From Goodfellowiella coeruleoviolacea (GTDB lineage Bacteria > Actinomycetota > Actinomycetes > Mycobacteriales > Pseudonocardiaceae): a DNA stretch of 64,000 bases. Each line of letters opens with the position of its first letter. The stretch's first letter is position 1. Positions 55,420-64,000 of the stretch are shown here, piece after piece. A program made the position numbers and the translations under genes. The notes beneath the pieces are model-generated. The model ran no database searches, was not told where the DNA came from, and saw nothing but the letters and a program-made list of their open reading frames with translations. The stretch spans positions 62,001 through 126,000 of the forward strand of contig NZ_JAMTCK010000018.1 in assembly GCF_024171785.1 (NCBI RefSeq), read 5' to 3'.

Positions 55420-56232
55420 GTGTGCTATGACGCTGATGCCGTGCCGCCGCGCTACGGGCCTCCGGTGACCAACCACACCAGCCACCCCCGCACGCTGGTC
55501 TCCGCCGACGGCACCCGATTCGCCGCGTTCGCCGCCGTGCCCGAACGGTCCACCGGCGCGGGCGTGCTGGTGCTGCCCGACAACCGCGGCCTGTCCGGCT
55601 TCTACGAGCAGTTCTGCTGCCGGCTGGCCGAACAGGGGCATCCCGCGGTGGCCGTCGACTACTACGGCCGCACCGCGGGGACCGACCACCGGGGGCGCGG
55701 GCCGGACTTCGGTGAGCTGGACCAGCTCATGTCCCACCTGCGGGCGCTGACCCGACCCGGGCTGGACGCCGACTTCACCGCGGCGATCGACTGGCTGCGC
55801 TCCCCCACCGGCGGGGCCTGTCAGCGGGTGCTGTCCGTGGGGTTCTGCCTGGGCGGGCGCTTCGCGTTCACCACGGCCGCACCCCGGTTCGGGCTGGCCG
55901 GCGTGATCGGCTTCTACGGCGCGGTCCAGCCGCTGTTCGGCGCGCCCGGCCCGACCCAGTTGGCCGCCGAGTTCCGCGCGCCGGTCCTGGGCCTGTTCGG
56001 CGGCGCCGACGAGGGCATCCCGGCCGGTGAGGTGGCGGCCTTCGCCGACGCGCTGACCGAGGCGGGCGTGTCGCACGAGATCGTCACCTACCCGGGTGCC
56101 CCGCACGGCTTCTTCGAACTCGGCCGCGCCGACCTGGCCGCGGCCTGTGCCGACGCCTGGCAGCGCGTGCTGGCCATGCTGGCCGAGCCGGAGGGGCTGG
56201 GCCGGCCGGACCGTGCGGGGCGGCCCGGTTGA
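55420..56232 (+). CDS. Dienelactone hydrolase family protein
   Basis: A 270-residue alpha/beta hydrolase. The N-terminus MCYDADAVPPRYGPP is characteristic of actinobacterial members. The nucleophile is Cys in GFCLGG, with Asp in GGADEGIP and His in PHGFFE, the cysteine-type triad of dienelactone hydrolases. These enzymes cleave lactones or esters, classically in chlorocatechol degradation, but no catabolic partner genes are nearby. GTG 55420 is supported by the conserved N-terminus. Its TGA abuts the stop of the convergent efeB gene. Confidence 0.9.
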   Translation: MCYDADAVPPRYGPPVTNHTSHPRTLVSADGTRFAAFAAVPERSTGAGVLVLPDNRGLSGFYEQFCCRLAEQGHPAVAVDYYGRTAGTDHRGRGPDFGELDQLMSHLRALTRPGLDADFTAAIDWLRSPTGGACQRVLSVGFCLGGRFAFTTAAPRFGLAGVIGFYGAVQPLFGAPGPTQLAAEFRAPVLGLFGGADEGIPAGEVAAFADALTEAGVSHEIVTYPGAPHGFFELGRADLAAACADAWQRVLAMLAEPEGLGRPDRAGRPG

Positions 56233-57537
56233 TCAGGACGCGAAGAGCGCCTGGCCCCAGAACTCGCCCTGCCGCACCCCGGGTGGGCAGGCGAACAGCC
56301 CGGAGCCGTTGTGCTGGATGTACTCCATCATGGCGTCCTGGCTGGACAGGGCCTGCTGCATGGGTATGAACTGGGTGCGCGGGTCGCGGTTGAAGCAGAC
56401 GAAGAACAGCCCGGCGTCCAGGTGGCCCAGGCCGTCGGAGCCGTCGGTGAAGTTGTAGCCGCGGCGCAGGATGCGCACCCCGCCCAGGGATTCGGCGGCG
56501 GCCAGCCGGACGTGTGCGTTCGCGGCGATCAGCGGTGCGCCACCGGCGCCCCCGACGTGCAGGTCGACCGGATCGAACTCGTCGACCTGGCCGAGTGGAG
56601 CGCCGCTGCCCTTCTTGCGGCCCACGATGGCCTCCTGTTCGGACAGGGGTGCCCGGTCCCAGGTCTCGATGTGCATCCTGATCCGGCGCGCCACCAGGTA
56701 GGTGCCGCCCGTCATCCAGTCCGGTCCGTCACCCGGCCGCACCCACACGTGCTCGCGCAGCGCGTCGGTGTCCTCGGCCTTGATGTTGTTGGTGCCGTCC
56801 TTGAAACCGAACATGTTGCGGGGCGTCACCTGACTGGTCGAGGTGGAGGAGGTGCGCCCGAAGCCCAGTTGGGACCAGCGGACCGAGACAGTGCCGAAGC
56901 CGATGCGGGCGAGGTTGCGGATGGCGTGCACGGCCACCTGCGGGTCGTTGGCGCACGCCTGCACGCACAGGTCACCGCCGCACCGGGCCGGGTCCAGGTC
57001 GTCCTTGGGGAAGCTGGGCAGGTCGACCAGTGCGGCGGGGCGGGCGCCCGCCAGTCCGAACCTGTCGTCGAACAGGCTGGGGCCGAAGCCGACGGTGAGG
57101 GTGAGCGCGGCGGCCGACAGGTCCAGTGCCTCGCCGGTGTCACCGGGTGGCGCGGCGGCCGGGCCGTTGACCGCGCCGTCCTCGGTGGCGGGCAGGCCCC
57201 TGGTCATCCGCTCGGCCGCGGCGGTCCACCGGCGCAGCAGGTCCACCAGGTCCTCGCGGCGCTTGGTGGTGACGTCGAAGGCCACGAAGTGCAGCCGGTC
57301 CTGAGCCGGGGTGGTGATCCCGGCCTGGTGCTCGCCCCAGAACGGCACCGTGTCCGCCTGGCTCGCCGGCTGGGCCACCGCGCTGGTCAGCGCGTGGTCG
57401 GCGATGACCCCGGCGGCGGCACCCGCCCCGGCCAGGGCCGCGCCCGCGCCGGCCAGACCGAACAGCCGGCGCCGGGACATCCGGCCGTTGGCCGGGCTCG
57501 ACTGGTCCTGGGGCTGGTCGGCGGCGGCCTCGCTCAT
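56233..57537 (-). CDS. efeB: Dyp-type heme peroxidase EfeB of the iron uptake system
   Basis: A 434-residue Tat-exported peroxidase. The twin-arginine signal SRRRLFGLAGAG is near residues 21-32. The Dyp fold shows the GFKDGTNN (GxxDG) catalytic motif, the proximal-His region and a C-terminal QHNGSGLFACPPG. EfeB works with EfeO and EfeU in iron uptake, probably oxidising Fe2+. Its start overlaps the efeO stop by 4 bases. Confidence 0.94.
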   Translation of the reverse strand: MSEAAADQPQDQSSPANGRMSRRRLFGLAGAGAALAGAGAAAGVIADHALTSAVAQPASQADTVPFWGEHQAGITTPAQDRLHFVAFDVTTKRREDLVDLLRRWTAAAERMTRGLPATEDGAVNGPAAAPPGDTGEALDLSAAALTLTVGFGPSLFDDRFGLAGARPAALVDLPSFPKDDLDPARCGGDLCVQACANDPQVAVHAIRNLARIGFGTVSVRWSQLGFGRTSSTSTSQVTPRNMFGFKDGTNNIKAEDTDALREHVWVRPGDGPDWMTGGTYLVARRIRMHIETWDRAPLSEQEAIVGRKKGSGAPLGQVDEFDPVDLHVGGAGGAPLIAANAHVRLAAAESLGGVRILRRGYNFTDGSDGLGHLDAGLFFVCFNRDPRTQFIPMQQALSSQDAMMEYIQHNGSGLFACPPGVRQGEFWGQALFAS

Positions 57538-58697
57538 CGGGCCACCACTGCCGCGACCTGGCTCAGCGGCTCGCTGAGCGCGTCGACCGCGGCGGCCAGG
57601 TCCTTGACCTGGTCCGGGGTCAACTCGGTGTAGAGCGCGAAGGTGTCGCCGGAGCGGTGGCTGTCCAGCAGTTCCTGCACCGCGGCGAACTTGCTGTCCA
57701 GGGTGGTCCCCAGGGTCGCGTCACGGGCGTCGATGGCCGGCCGCAGTGCCGCGATCGCGGCGCGCGAGCCGTCCACGTTGGCCTGGAAGTCGGACAAGTC
57801 GGTGTGCGAGTAGCTCTCCTCCTCGCCGGTGACCTTGCCGGTGGCGACCTCGTCGAGCAGGGACTTGGCGCCGTTGGCCAGGTCCAGCGCGGTCAACTCC
57901 AGCGCGGTGGCCTTGGTGTGCAGGTCCTTGACGTCGGTGAGCAGCTTGTCGGCGATGGCGCCGCTGTCGGCCTGCAGGCCCGTGCTCCACAGGTCCTTCT
58001 CCAACCGGTGGAAGCCGGTGAACTGCTCGCCGGGTGCCAGGTCGGGTTCGCGGGCGTCGATGGCCGGGTCGAGGTCGCCGAACTTCTCGGCGACCGGCTC
58101 GATGCGCTCGTAGTAGACGCGGGTGGTCGAGTACCGGGTCTTGGCCTCGTCCACCCGGCCGGCCTTGACAGCGTCGACGAACAGGGCGGTCTGCTGTTCC
58201 AGCGCCTCGGTCTGGTTGGCCACGTACTGCTGGTAGCCGCGGGTCGCTTCGGCCAGTTGGCTGTCGGCGTCCGCTGCCTTGCTGGCCCCGCCGGTCACGG
58301 TGAAGTCGCCGCGGATGCCGTTGCCGACCATGCCGGGCTTGCAGGCGGTCTGGAACGTGCCGGCCTCGGTCACCTCCACGATCAGCCGCCTGGTCAGGCC
58401 GGGGCCGATGTTCTCCACCTCGCCGAGGATGCGGTCGCCGGCGGCGTAGAGGTAGAACTCGGTGACCTTGGTGCCCTTGTTGGTGACCTCGAAGGTCAGG
58501 TTGCCGGCCGGCGCGGTGGTGCGCGAGACGCCGCAGGCGTCGTCACTGGCGGTCACCGCGATCGGGCCGCTGTCACCCGACTGGGGCTGGGTGGCACCGC
58601 CGCCACCGCAGGCGGCCAGCGCGGTCAGCGACATGACCCCCACGGCACCGAGCACGGCGGTGGCCCAGTTTCTGGACGGCAGCGGGTTCCAGGACAC
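57534..58697 (-). CDS. efeO: Iron uptake lipoprotein EfeO (cupredoxin plus M75 domain)
   Basis: A 387-residue lipoprotein. Lipobox LAAC at the signal end is followed by an N-terminal cupredoxin-like domain (AVTASDDACGVSRTTAPAG through GTFQTACKPGMVG) and a C-terminal M75 imelysin-like domain with the HxxE motif in FHRLEKDLW. It captures iron outside the membrane for EfeU. GTG 58697 has AAAGGAG upstream. It is the middle gene of efeUOB. Confidence 0.94.
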   Translation of the reverse strand: MSWNPLPSRNWATAVLGAVGVMSLTALAACGGGGATQPQSGDSGPIAVTASDDACGVSRTTAPAGNLTFEVTNKGTKVTEFYLYAAGDRILGEVENIGPGLTRRLIVEVTEAGTFQTACKPGMVGNGIRGDFTVTGGASKAADADSQLAEATRGYQQYVANQTEALEQQTALFVDAVKAGRVDEAKTRYSTTRVYYERIEPVAEKFGDLDPAIDAREPDLAPGEQFTGFHRLEKDLWSTGLQADSGAIADKLLTDVKDLHTKATALELTALDLANGAKSLLDEVATGKVTGEEESYSHTDLSDFQANVDGSRAAIAALRPAIDARDATLGTTLDSKFAAVQELLDSHRSGDTFALYTELTPDQVKDLAAAVDALSEPLSQVAAVVAR

Positions 58698-58745
58698 GGG
58701 TTCTCCTTTGAGAACGGGGTGCGGGGTGATCGGGTGGTGATCGGG

Positions 58746-59582
58746 TCAGGCGGTGGCCGCGGCGGGCTGGGCCTGTTGGCGGCGCGGGCGGCGCAGGAAC
58801 AGCGGCAGCACCACGGCCACGTAGGCCACCCAGGCGACCGCCTGCAGCACGGTGGTCTGCTGTGAGTAGTTGAAGATGCCCTTGAGCAGGGTGCCCAGCC
58901 AGGAGGTCTCCGGGATGGGGCCGCTGAGGTCGAAGGCCAGGGTGTGCAGGCCGGGCAGGATGGCGGCTTCCTGCAGGTCGTGCAGTCCGTAGGCGAGCAC
59001 GCCCGCGGCCACGAACACCAGCAGCGCGCCGGTGACGGTGAAGAAGCGGCCGAGGTCGACGCGCACGGCGCCCCGGTAGAGCAGGTAGGCCAGGCCGACG
59101 GCGACCGCGATGCCGGCCAGGAAACCGATCAGCGGCTGGGTGGTGCCGCCGCCGGCGGACTCCACGCTGGAGTAGAAGAACACCGCGGTCTCCAGGCCCT
59201 CGCGGCCCACCGAGAAGAACGACACCACCACCACGGCGGCCGGGCCGACGTTGAGGGCCTGGTCCAGTTTGCCGCGCAGTTCCGCGGACAGGGTGCGGGC
59301 GGTGCCGCGCATCCAGAAGATCATCGCGGTGACGAAGGCGACCGCGACGATGGACATGCCGCCGCCGAACATCTCCTGCTGTTCGAAGCTCATGCTGTTG
59401 GTGGTGTAGGTGATCAGCGCGCCGGCCGCCACGGACAGCGCCACGGCGATCCCCACCCCGAGCCAGACGAACGGCAGTGCCGCGCGGCGGTCGGTCTTGA
59501 CCAGGAACGCCACCAGGATGCTCACCACCAGGGCGGCTTCCAGGCCTTCCCGCAGCCCGATGAGCCCGTTGCTGACGACCAT
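58746..59582 (-). CDS. efeU: Iron permease EfeU (FTR1 family)
   Basis: A 278-residue permease with seven predicted helices. The iron-binding motifs are GLREGLEAALVVSIL near residue 10 and SVGREGLETAVFFYSS in the fourth helix (REGLE motifs). ATG 59582 has GGAGA 7 bases upstream and is preferred to an in-frame GTG at 59600. It is first in efeUOB. The promoter is covered by a DtxR/IdeR box. Confidence 0.95.
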   Translation of the reverse strand: MVVSNGLIGLREGLEAALVVSILVAFLVKTDRRAALPFVWLGVGIAVALSVAAGALITYTTNSMSFEQQEMFGGGMSIVAVAFVTAMIFWMRGTARTLSAELRGKLDQALNVGPAAVVVVSFFSVGREGLETAVFFYSSVESAGGGTTQPLIGFLAGIAVAVGLAYLLYRGAVRVDLGRFFTVTGALLVFVAAGVLAYGLHDLQEAAILPGLHTLAFDLSGPIPETSWLGTLLKGIFNYSQQTTVLQAVAWVAYVAVVLPLFLRRPRRQQAQPAAATA

Positions 59583-59626
59583 CAGTTTCTCTCCGCTCAC
59601 TGGCCGGCACGCCTACCGTCGGCTCA

Positions 59627-59655
59627 AATTAGGTGAGCCTGACCTACTTTGTCCA
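59627..59655 (-). promoter_or_regulatory. Promoter of efeUOB
   Basis: On the minus strand TGGACA (59655-59650), 17 bases, then CTAATT (59632-59627). The spacer and the -10 are almost entirely covered by the DtxR-type box, so repressor and polymerase would compete. Confidence 0.65.
59629..59647. promoter_or_regulatory. DtxR/IdeR iron-regulator box
   Basis: TTAGGTGAGCCTGACCTAC is a 19-base near-palindrome that closely matches the DtxR/IdeR consensus TTAGGTTAGSCTAACCTAA. It lies 47 bases upstream of efeU and covers its promoter. Iron-loaded DtxR should repress efeUOB. The divergent fetB-like gene starts 164 bases away and might also be affected. Confidence 0.9.
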
Positions 59656-59810
59656 GCGGGTGTGAGCCAGAAGCACGCCGGCTGACCTGCGATGATCACA
59701 GGGCGAAAGCGGACGAACACGACATTGCGTACCGACGTCACGGACAAGCCGGCGAGAATCACCAGGCACCGCCGCCCCCGGGCGGCCACGCGAGCGAGGA
59801 GGCCAGCGCC

Positions 59811-60557
59811 GTGCGCACGATCACCCTCACCACCGGTCCGCTGCTGCTGGCGGTGCTGCTCGTCCTCGCCGGGGCCGCCGCCGCACTGGTCCGGTGGGGC
59901 GCGCTGGGCGGCGGGCGAGCGGTGCTCACCGCGGCGCTGCGGGCCGTGGTGCAGCTCACTGCGGTGTCGGCGCTGATCACCGTCGTGCTGCGGCACGTCG
60001 GCGCGACAGCGGCGTTCATCCTGGTCATGGTGGTGGTGGCCACGCTCACCGCAGGACGGCGGATCACCGGCGGCGGACACCGGGCGGGCTGGTGGGCCGC
60101 GGTGCCGATCGTCGCCGGGGTCGCCCCGGTGCTGGCGCTGATCCTGGGCAGCACCCTGGTGCCGGCCACGCCCGTGGCGGTGCTGCCCGTCGCCGGCATC
60201 CTCATCGGCGGCGCCATGACCGCCACGTCCCTGGCCGGCCGGCGCGCCCTGGACGAACTGCACACGCGGCGCGGCGAGCACGAGGCCGCCCTGTCCCTGG
60301 GGCTGCTGCCGCGCGAGGCCGCGCTGGAGATCTGCCGGCCGGCCTCGGCGCTGGCCCTGGTGCCCGCCCTGGACCAGACCCGCACGGTCGGCCTGGTCAC
60401 CCTGCCCGGCGCGTTCGTCGGGGTGCTGCTCGGCGGGGCCGGTCCGGTGCAGGCCGGTGCCACCCAACTGCTGGTGCTGGTCGCCCTGCTCGCGGTCGAG
60501 GCGACCGCCGTGCTGGTCACCGTGGAACTCGTCGCGACGGCCCGCCTGCACCGGTGA
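59811..60557 (+). CDS. FetB/UPF0014 family ABC transporter permease
   Basis: A 248-residue membrane protein with about seven helices, preceded by GAGGAGG. The family signature is the cytoplasmic segment RRALDELHTRRGEHEAALSL followed by ALDQTRTVGLVTLPGAFVGV. FetB is the permease of the FetAB iron exporter. No FetA-type ATPase gene is next to it, so the ATPase must be elsewhere if the system is functional. It is divergent from efeUOB, placing putative export opposite import. Confidence 0.85.
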   Translation: MRTITLTTGPLLLAVLLVLAGAAAALVRWGALGGGRAVLTAALRAVVQLTAVSALITVVLRHVGATAAFILVMVVVATLTAGRRITGGGHRAGWWAAVPIVAGVAPVLALILGSTLVPATPVAVLPVAGILIGGAMTATSLAGRRALDELHTRRGEHEAALSLGLLPREAALEICRPASALALVPALDQTRTVGLVTLPGAFVGVLLGGAGPVQAGATQLLVLVALLAVEATAVLVTVELVATARLHR

Positions 60558-60739
60558 GCCCTGATACGGCCCCGCCGGTGCGACGAACGTCGGAAGGCGA
60601 GCGCGGAAGGGATGCGCGGAAGGGATGCGGAAAAAAATCTTGGAAGAATTTCCGGCCGGCGTGTCGATTCCCGTCCGCCCCGTTCGACGCGTGGGTGACG
60701 GGCCGGGACGGACCCGGCCGGGACGGACAGGAGACAGAC

Positions 60740-61162
60740 GTGCGGTTCATGATCCTGATGAAGGCCAGCGAGCAGTCCGAGGCCGGTGTGCTGCCCACCG
60801 AGGAGCAGCTGGCCGAGATGGGCCGGTACAACGAGGAGCTGGTCAAGGCGGGTGTGGTGCTCGCGGGTGAGGGGCTGCTGCCCAGCGCGCGGGGCGCGCG
60901 CGTGCGGTTCTCCGGTGGCCGGAGCACCGTGATCGACGGGCCGTTCACCGAGGCCAAGGAGTTGATCGCGGGCTTCTGGCTGATCCAGGTGCGGTCCAGG
61001 GAGGAGGCCGTCGAGTGGGTCAGGCGCTGCCCGGTCCAGGACGGTGAGGTCGAGATCCGGCAGGTGGCCGAGGCGGAGGACTTCGGCGAGGAGTTCACCC
61101 CGGAGCTGCGCGCGGCCGAGGAGCGGCTGCGCGAGCAGGTGCAGACCCGGCAGCAGCGGTAG
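60740..61162 (+). CDS. DGPF/YCII-related protein, ECF42 partner
   Basis: A 140-residue ferredoxin-like YCII-family protein starting MRFMILMKASEQSEAG. The DGPF signature is in VIDGPFTEAKELIAGFWLIQ, and EAVEWVRRCPV follows. AGGAGA lies before GTG 60740. It precedes an ECF42-type sigma factor gene by 56 bases. This pairing is conserved in actinomycetes, and DGPF proteins are proposed modulators or targets of ECF42. The biochemical role is unknown. Confidence 0.88.
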   Translation: MRFMILMKASEQSEAGVLPTEEQLAEMGRYNEELVKAGVVLAGEGLLPSARGARVRFSGGRSTVIDGPFTEAKELIAGFWLIQVRSREEAVEWVRRCPVQDGEVEIRQVAEAEDFGEEFTPELRAAEERLREQVQTRQQR

Positions 61163-61218
61163 TCGGAGCGGCGCCGGGTGGGCGGCGGTGTCGGTGGCGC
61201 GTGCTGTAATCGGCACTT

Positions 61219-62487
61219 GTGACGGCCACCGAGACCCACCGCGCGATCGACGCGGTGTGGCGGATCGAATCGGCGCGGGTGGTCGCCGGTGTCGCGCGGA
61301 TCGTGCGCGACGTCGGCCTCGCCGAGGAACTCGCGCAGGACGCGTTGGTCGCCGCGTTGGAGCAGTGGCCGGAGTCGGGCGTGCCGGCCAACCCGGGCGC
61401 CTGGCTCATGGCCGCCGCCAAGCACCGGGCGATCGACCTGATCCGCCGGCACGAGCGCTACCAGCGCAAACTCGCCGAACTGGGCCGCGACCTGACCGCC
61501 GGGGACGCGGCCGAGAACCGCGAGTTCGACGCTGTTCTCGACCAGGGCGACGACATCGACGACGACCTGCTGCGCCTGGTGTTCACCGCCTGTCACCCGG
61601 TGCTGTCCTCGGACGCCCGGGTGGCCCTCACCCTGCGCCTGCTCGGCGGTCTGACCACTGCCGAGATCGCCAAGGCCTACCTGGTTCCGGAGGCCACCGT
61701 GGCGCAGCGCATCGTCCGCGCCAAGCGCACCCTGGCCAAGGCCAACGTGCCGTTCGCCGTGCCGGGGCGGGCAGAACTGGCCGACCGGCTCTCGTCCGTG
61801 CTGGAGGTTATCTACCTGGTGTTCAACGAGGGCTACACGGCCAGCGCCGGGTCCGACTGGACCCGGCCCGCCCTGTGCGAGGAGGCGCTGCGGCTGGGCC
61901 GGGTGCTGGCCGAACTGGTCCCGGCCGAACCGGAGGCGCACGGCCTGGTCGCCCTGCTGGAGATCCAGGCGTCGCGGCTGCGGGCCCGGCTCGGCCCGTC
62001 CGGTGAACCGGTGCTGCTGGCCGACCAGGACCGCGCCCGCTGGGACCAGGTGCTCATCCACCGGGGTCTGGCCGCGCTGGAGCGCGCCGCGAGCCTGGGC
62101 GGCCCGCCGGGTCCCTACGTGTTGCAGGCCGAGATCGCCGCCTGTCACGCGCGGGCCCGCACGGTGGACGACACGGACTGGATCCGCATCGCCGCGCTCT
62201 ACCACGCGCTGGCGCTGCGCGCGCCGTCCCCGGTGGTGGAACTGAACCGGGCGGTGGCGGTGGGCATGGCGTTCGGCCCGGGCATGGGGCTGGCCCTGGT
62301 GGACGAGGTGGCCGAGGAGCCGTCCCTGCGTGACTACCACCTGTTGCCGAGTGTGCGCGGGGACCTGCTGGCTCGACTGGGTCGGCACGCCGAGGCGCGC
62401 GCGGAGTTCGAGCGCGCGGCGGCGCTGACCCACAACGACCGCGAGCGCGACCTGCTGCTGGCGCGCGCCGCCGCGTGCGTGGGCTGA
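61219..62487 (+). CDS. ECF42-type RNA polymerase sigma factor with C-terminal TPR-like extension
   Basis: A 422-residue sigma factor. Region 2 is VARIVRDVGLAEELAQDAL and WLMAAAKHRAIDLIRR; region 4 includes LTLRLLGGLTTAEIAKAYLV with the recognition helix ATVAQRIVRAKRTL. From about residue 185 a helical extension (FNEGYTASAGSDW, LALVDEVAEEPSLRDYHLLP) replaces the normal end and probably folds as TPR-like repeats. This matches the ECF42 group, which lacks anti-sigma factors and is controlled through the extension. The upstream DGPF gene supports this. Confidence 0.92.
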   Translation: MTATETHRAIDAVWRIESARVVAGVARIVRDVGLAEELAQDALVAALEQWPESGVPANPGAWLMAAAKHRAIDLIRRHERYQRKLAELGRDLTAGDAAENREFDAVLDQGDDIDDDLLRLVFTACHPVLSSDARVALTLRLLGGLTTAEIAKAYLVPEATVAQRIVRAKRTLAKANVPFAVPGRAELADRLSSVLEVIYLVFNEGYTASAGSDWTRPALCEEALRLGRVLAELVPAEPEAHGLVALLEIQASRLRARLGPSGEPVLLADQDRARWDQVLIHRGLAALERAASLGGPPGPYVLQAEIAACHARARTVDDTDWIRIAALYHALALRAPSPVVELNRAVAVGMAFGPGMGLALVDEVAEEPSLRDYHLLPSVRGDLLARLGRHAEARAEFERAAALTHNDRERDLLLARAAACVG

Positions 62488-62633
62488 GCCGGTCGGGCCG
62501 CCGCGCGGCGGGGGCCGCACCAGGTCGTGGTGGGCCGGGGCGGCCGCCGCGAGCGGTGGTGGGACGGGCCGGGTCGGCTGGGGCGCGCGGGCTGCTCCTT
62601 GCGGGCTGCCCCGAGCGGGCTGCTCTGAGCGGG

Positions 62634-62897
62634 CTACTCGCCGAGCGGTGGCCGCTCGGTGGGTGTGCTGAGCGCGTCCAGGGCGGCCAGTGCGCCGGCC
62701 GCGCCCTCCTCACCGGCTTCGGCGTGGTCGACCAGGGCGTCGCGGAAGTGCGCCGTGGCCTGGTCGAGGGTGTCCCAGTGCTCGCGGTCCAGGCTGCCGA
62801 ACCCGGTCTCGACGACCGTGTCGTAACCGCCCTCGGCGCCGGGTTCGATGGCGTAGCGCACGCCCTCTCCCCAGTTCCACAACCAGATCGCGGTCAC
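62634..62897 (-). CDS. Small hypothetical protein
   Basis: About 87 residues, acidic, starting MTAIWLWNWGEGVRYAIEPG and continuing with GSLDREHWDTLDQATAHFRD and an Ala/Glu-rich tail. GTG 62897 or 62900 could be the start; neither has a clear ribosome binding site. Coding is supported by the ordered amphipathic sequence. It is divergent from the malic enzyme gene. No family recognised. Confidence 0.55.
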   Translation of the reverse strand: MTAIWLWNWGEGVRYAIEPGAEGGYDTVVETGFGSLDREHWDTLDQATAHFRDALVDHAEAGEEGAAGALAALDALSTPTERPPLGE

Positions 62898-63042
62898 CAC
62901 AGCAGCATGGCAGCAATCCGCGCGGTGCGCGATCGGCGTGCGCCCGGCGCCATCCCCTGCGGGTGATGCCGGCCGGCGGTAGCGTCGCGGCAAGGGGTAC
63001 CGGGCGTCTCCCGGGAGACCGCGCCGATCGGGGAAGGCTCGG

Positions 63043-64000
63043 ATGACTGGGCACAGTGGACAGCCGAGGGGTCGGGCGCTGCTGAGCGATCCGCTGCGCA
63101 ACAAGGGGGTCGCGTTCACCCAGGCGGAACGGGAGCGCCACGGGCTGGTCGGCATGCTGCCGCCGGCCGTGCTGACCCTGGACCAGCAGGCCAGCCGCGC
63201 CTACGCGCAGGTGCGCGGGCAGCCCGACGACCTGGCCAGGAACACCTATCTGGAGCAGTTGCACGACCGCAACGAGGTGCTGTACTACCGGCTGCTCGCC
63301 GACCACCTGGCCGAACTGCTGCCGGTGGTCTACGACCCGACGGTCAGCCAGGCGATCAAGCGGTACAGCCACGAGTACCGCTGGCCGCGCGGTGTGTTCC
63401 TGTGCATCGACCGGCCGGCGGAGATCCGCCCGGCGTTCGAGGCGCTGAAGCTGGGCGCCGACGACGTGGACCTGGTGGTGGCCACCGACGCCGAGCAGAT
63501 CCTGGGCATCGGCGACTGGGGTGTCGGCGGGGTGCGGATCTCCGTGGGCAAACTCGCGGTGTACACGGCCGCGGCAGGCATTCACCCGGCCAGGGGTATT
63601 CCGGTGGTGCTCGACGTCGGCACCGACAACCAGGAGTTGCTCAACGACCCGCTCTACGTCGGCCACCGGCACGCCCGGGTGCGCGGGGCCGCCTACGACG
63701 AGTTCGTCGCCGCCTACGTCGACGCGGTCAGCGAGTTGTTCCCGAGGGCCCTGCTGCACTGGGAGGACTTCGGCCCCGGCAACGCCCGGCGCATCCTGCG
63801 GACCTACGGCGACCGGGTGTGCACGTTCAACGACGACATGCAGGGCACCGGCGCGATCACCCTCGCGGCTGTCCTGAGTGGACTGCGAGTGACCGGGGCC
63901 GCCCTGCGGGAGCAGCGGGTGCTGGTGTTCGGCGCCGGCACCGCCGGGGTGGGCATCGCCGACCAGCTGCGGGACGCCATGGTGCGCGACGGTCTCGACC
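63043..64000 (+). CDS. NAD-type malic enzyme (5' part, runs off window)
   Basis: The first 319 codons of a large (SfcA/MaeA-type) malic enzyme, which oxidatively decarboxylates malate to pyruvate. Visible segments: [26 protein letters not shown], the substrate/active-site region [12 protein letters not shown] with [19 protein letters not shown], the metal-binding [10 protein letters not shown] and [11 protein letters not shown], and the start of the Rossmann fold [20 protein letters not shown] 63043 has GGGGAAGG upstream. The frame stays open to the window end. Confidence 0.94.
   Translation, partial: MTGHSGQPRGRALLSDPLRNKGVAFTQAERERHGLVGMLPPAVLTLDQQASRAYAQVRGQPDDLARNTYLEQLHDRNEVLYYRLLADHLAELLPVVYDPTVSQAIKRYSHEYRWPRGVFLCIDRPAEIRPAFEALKLGADDVDLVVATDAEQILGIGDWGVGGVRISVGKLAVYTAAAGIHPARGIPVVLDVGTDNQELLNDPLYVGHRHARVRGAAYDEFVAAYVDAVSELFPRALLHWEDFGPGNARRILRTYGDRVCTFNDDMQGTGAITLAAVLSGLRVTGAALREQRVLVFGAGTAGVGIADQLRDAMVRDGLD

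Overview
The window is GC-rich (about 70 percent) actinobacterial chromosome. GTG starts, stop/start overlaps of the GTGA/ATGA type, stem-loop terminators without long U tracts, and the gene set point to the Pseudonocardiales, but no species can be named. The first third keeps the core neighbourhood known from mycobacteria (pdtaR, polA, rpsA, coaE-GrpB, uvrB), with accessory genes inserted between the core genes.

Layout. 0-0.6 kb: 5' end of a TerC-type membrane protein gene behind a yybP-ykoY (Mn2+) riboswitch. 0.7-5.5 kb: a hydrolase/ABC-ATPase fusion, its permease, and an alpha/beta hydrolase. 5.6-18 kb: uvrB, two DUF402 proteins, coaE, a lipoprotein, rpsA, a methyltransferase, a GNAT enzyme, a large catalase and a small P-loop kinase. 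18-23.7 kb: a sugar ABC importer operon (binding protein, two permeases, a YesL-like protein) divergent from a LacI regulator, with a readable promoter and operator. 23.7-33.2 kb: polA, a thioesterase, the livKHMGF branched-chain amino acid importer and pdtaR. 33.5-34.4 kb: tRNA-Leu(CAA), whose 3' end is repeated 0.85 kb downstream, probably the scar of an integrated element. 34.7-42.4 kb: secreted serine protease, epimerase, ECF sigma factor with a CU044_5270-type partner, an esterase relic, a GGDEF protein and an MFS transporter. 42.8-46.1 kb: a tight operon of an Fe(II)/2-oxoglutarate-type oxygenase, O-acetylhomoserine sulfhydrylase and an alpha/beta hydrolase. 46.5-52.2 kb: a DUF222-HNH protein and a biotin salvage operon (bioY-bioM-bioN plus a biotin sulfoxide reductase-type molybdoenzyme). 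53-55.2 kb: orphan pxpA and a broken FAD amino-acid oxidoreductase. 55.4-60.6 kb: a dienelactone hydrolase, the efeUOB iron importer under an evident DtxR/IdeR box, and a divergent FetB-like permease. 60.7-64 kb: a DGPF protein with an ECF42-type sigma factor, a small hypothetical protein, and the 5' part of a malic enzyme.

The clearest functional units are the Mn2+-controlled terC, the LacI-controlled sugar importer, the liv operon with an internal hairpin after the binding-protein gene, the biotin uptake plus sulfoxide repair operon, and the iron locus. The least explained are the oxygenase-metY-hydrolase operon, the hydrolase/ABC fusion and the tRNA-flanked remnant. No CRISPR array, intact prophage, insertion sequence or large biosynthetic cluster was seen.
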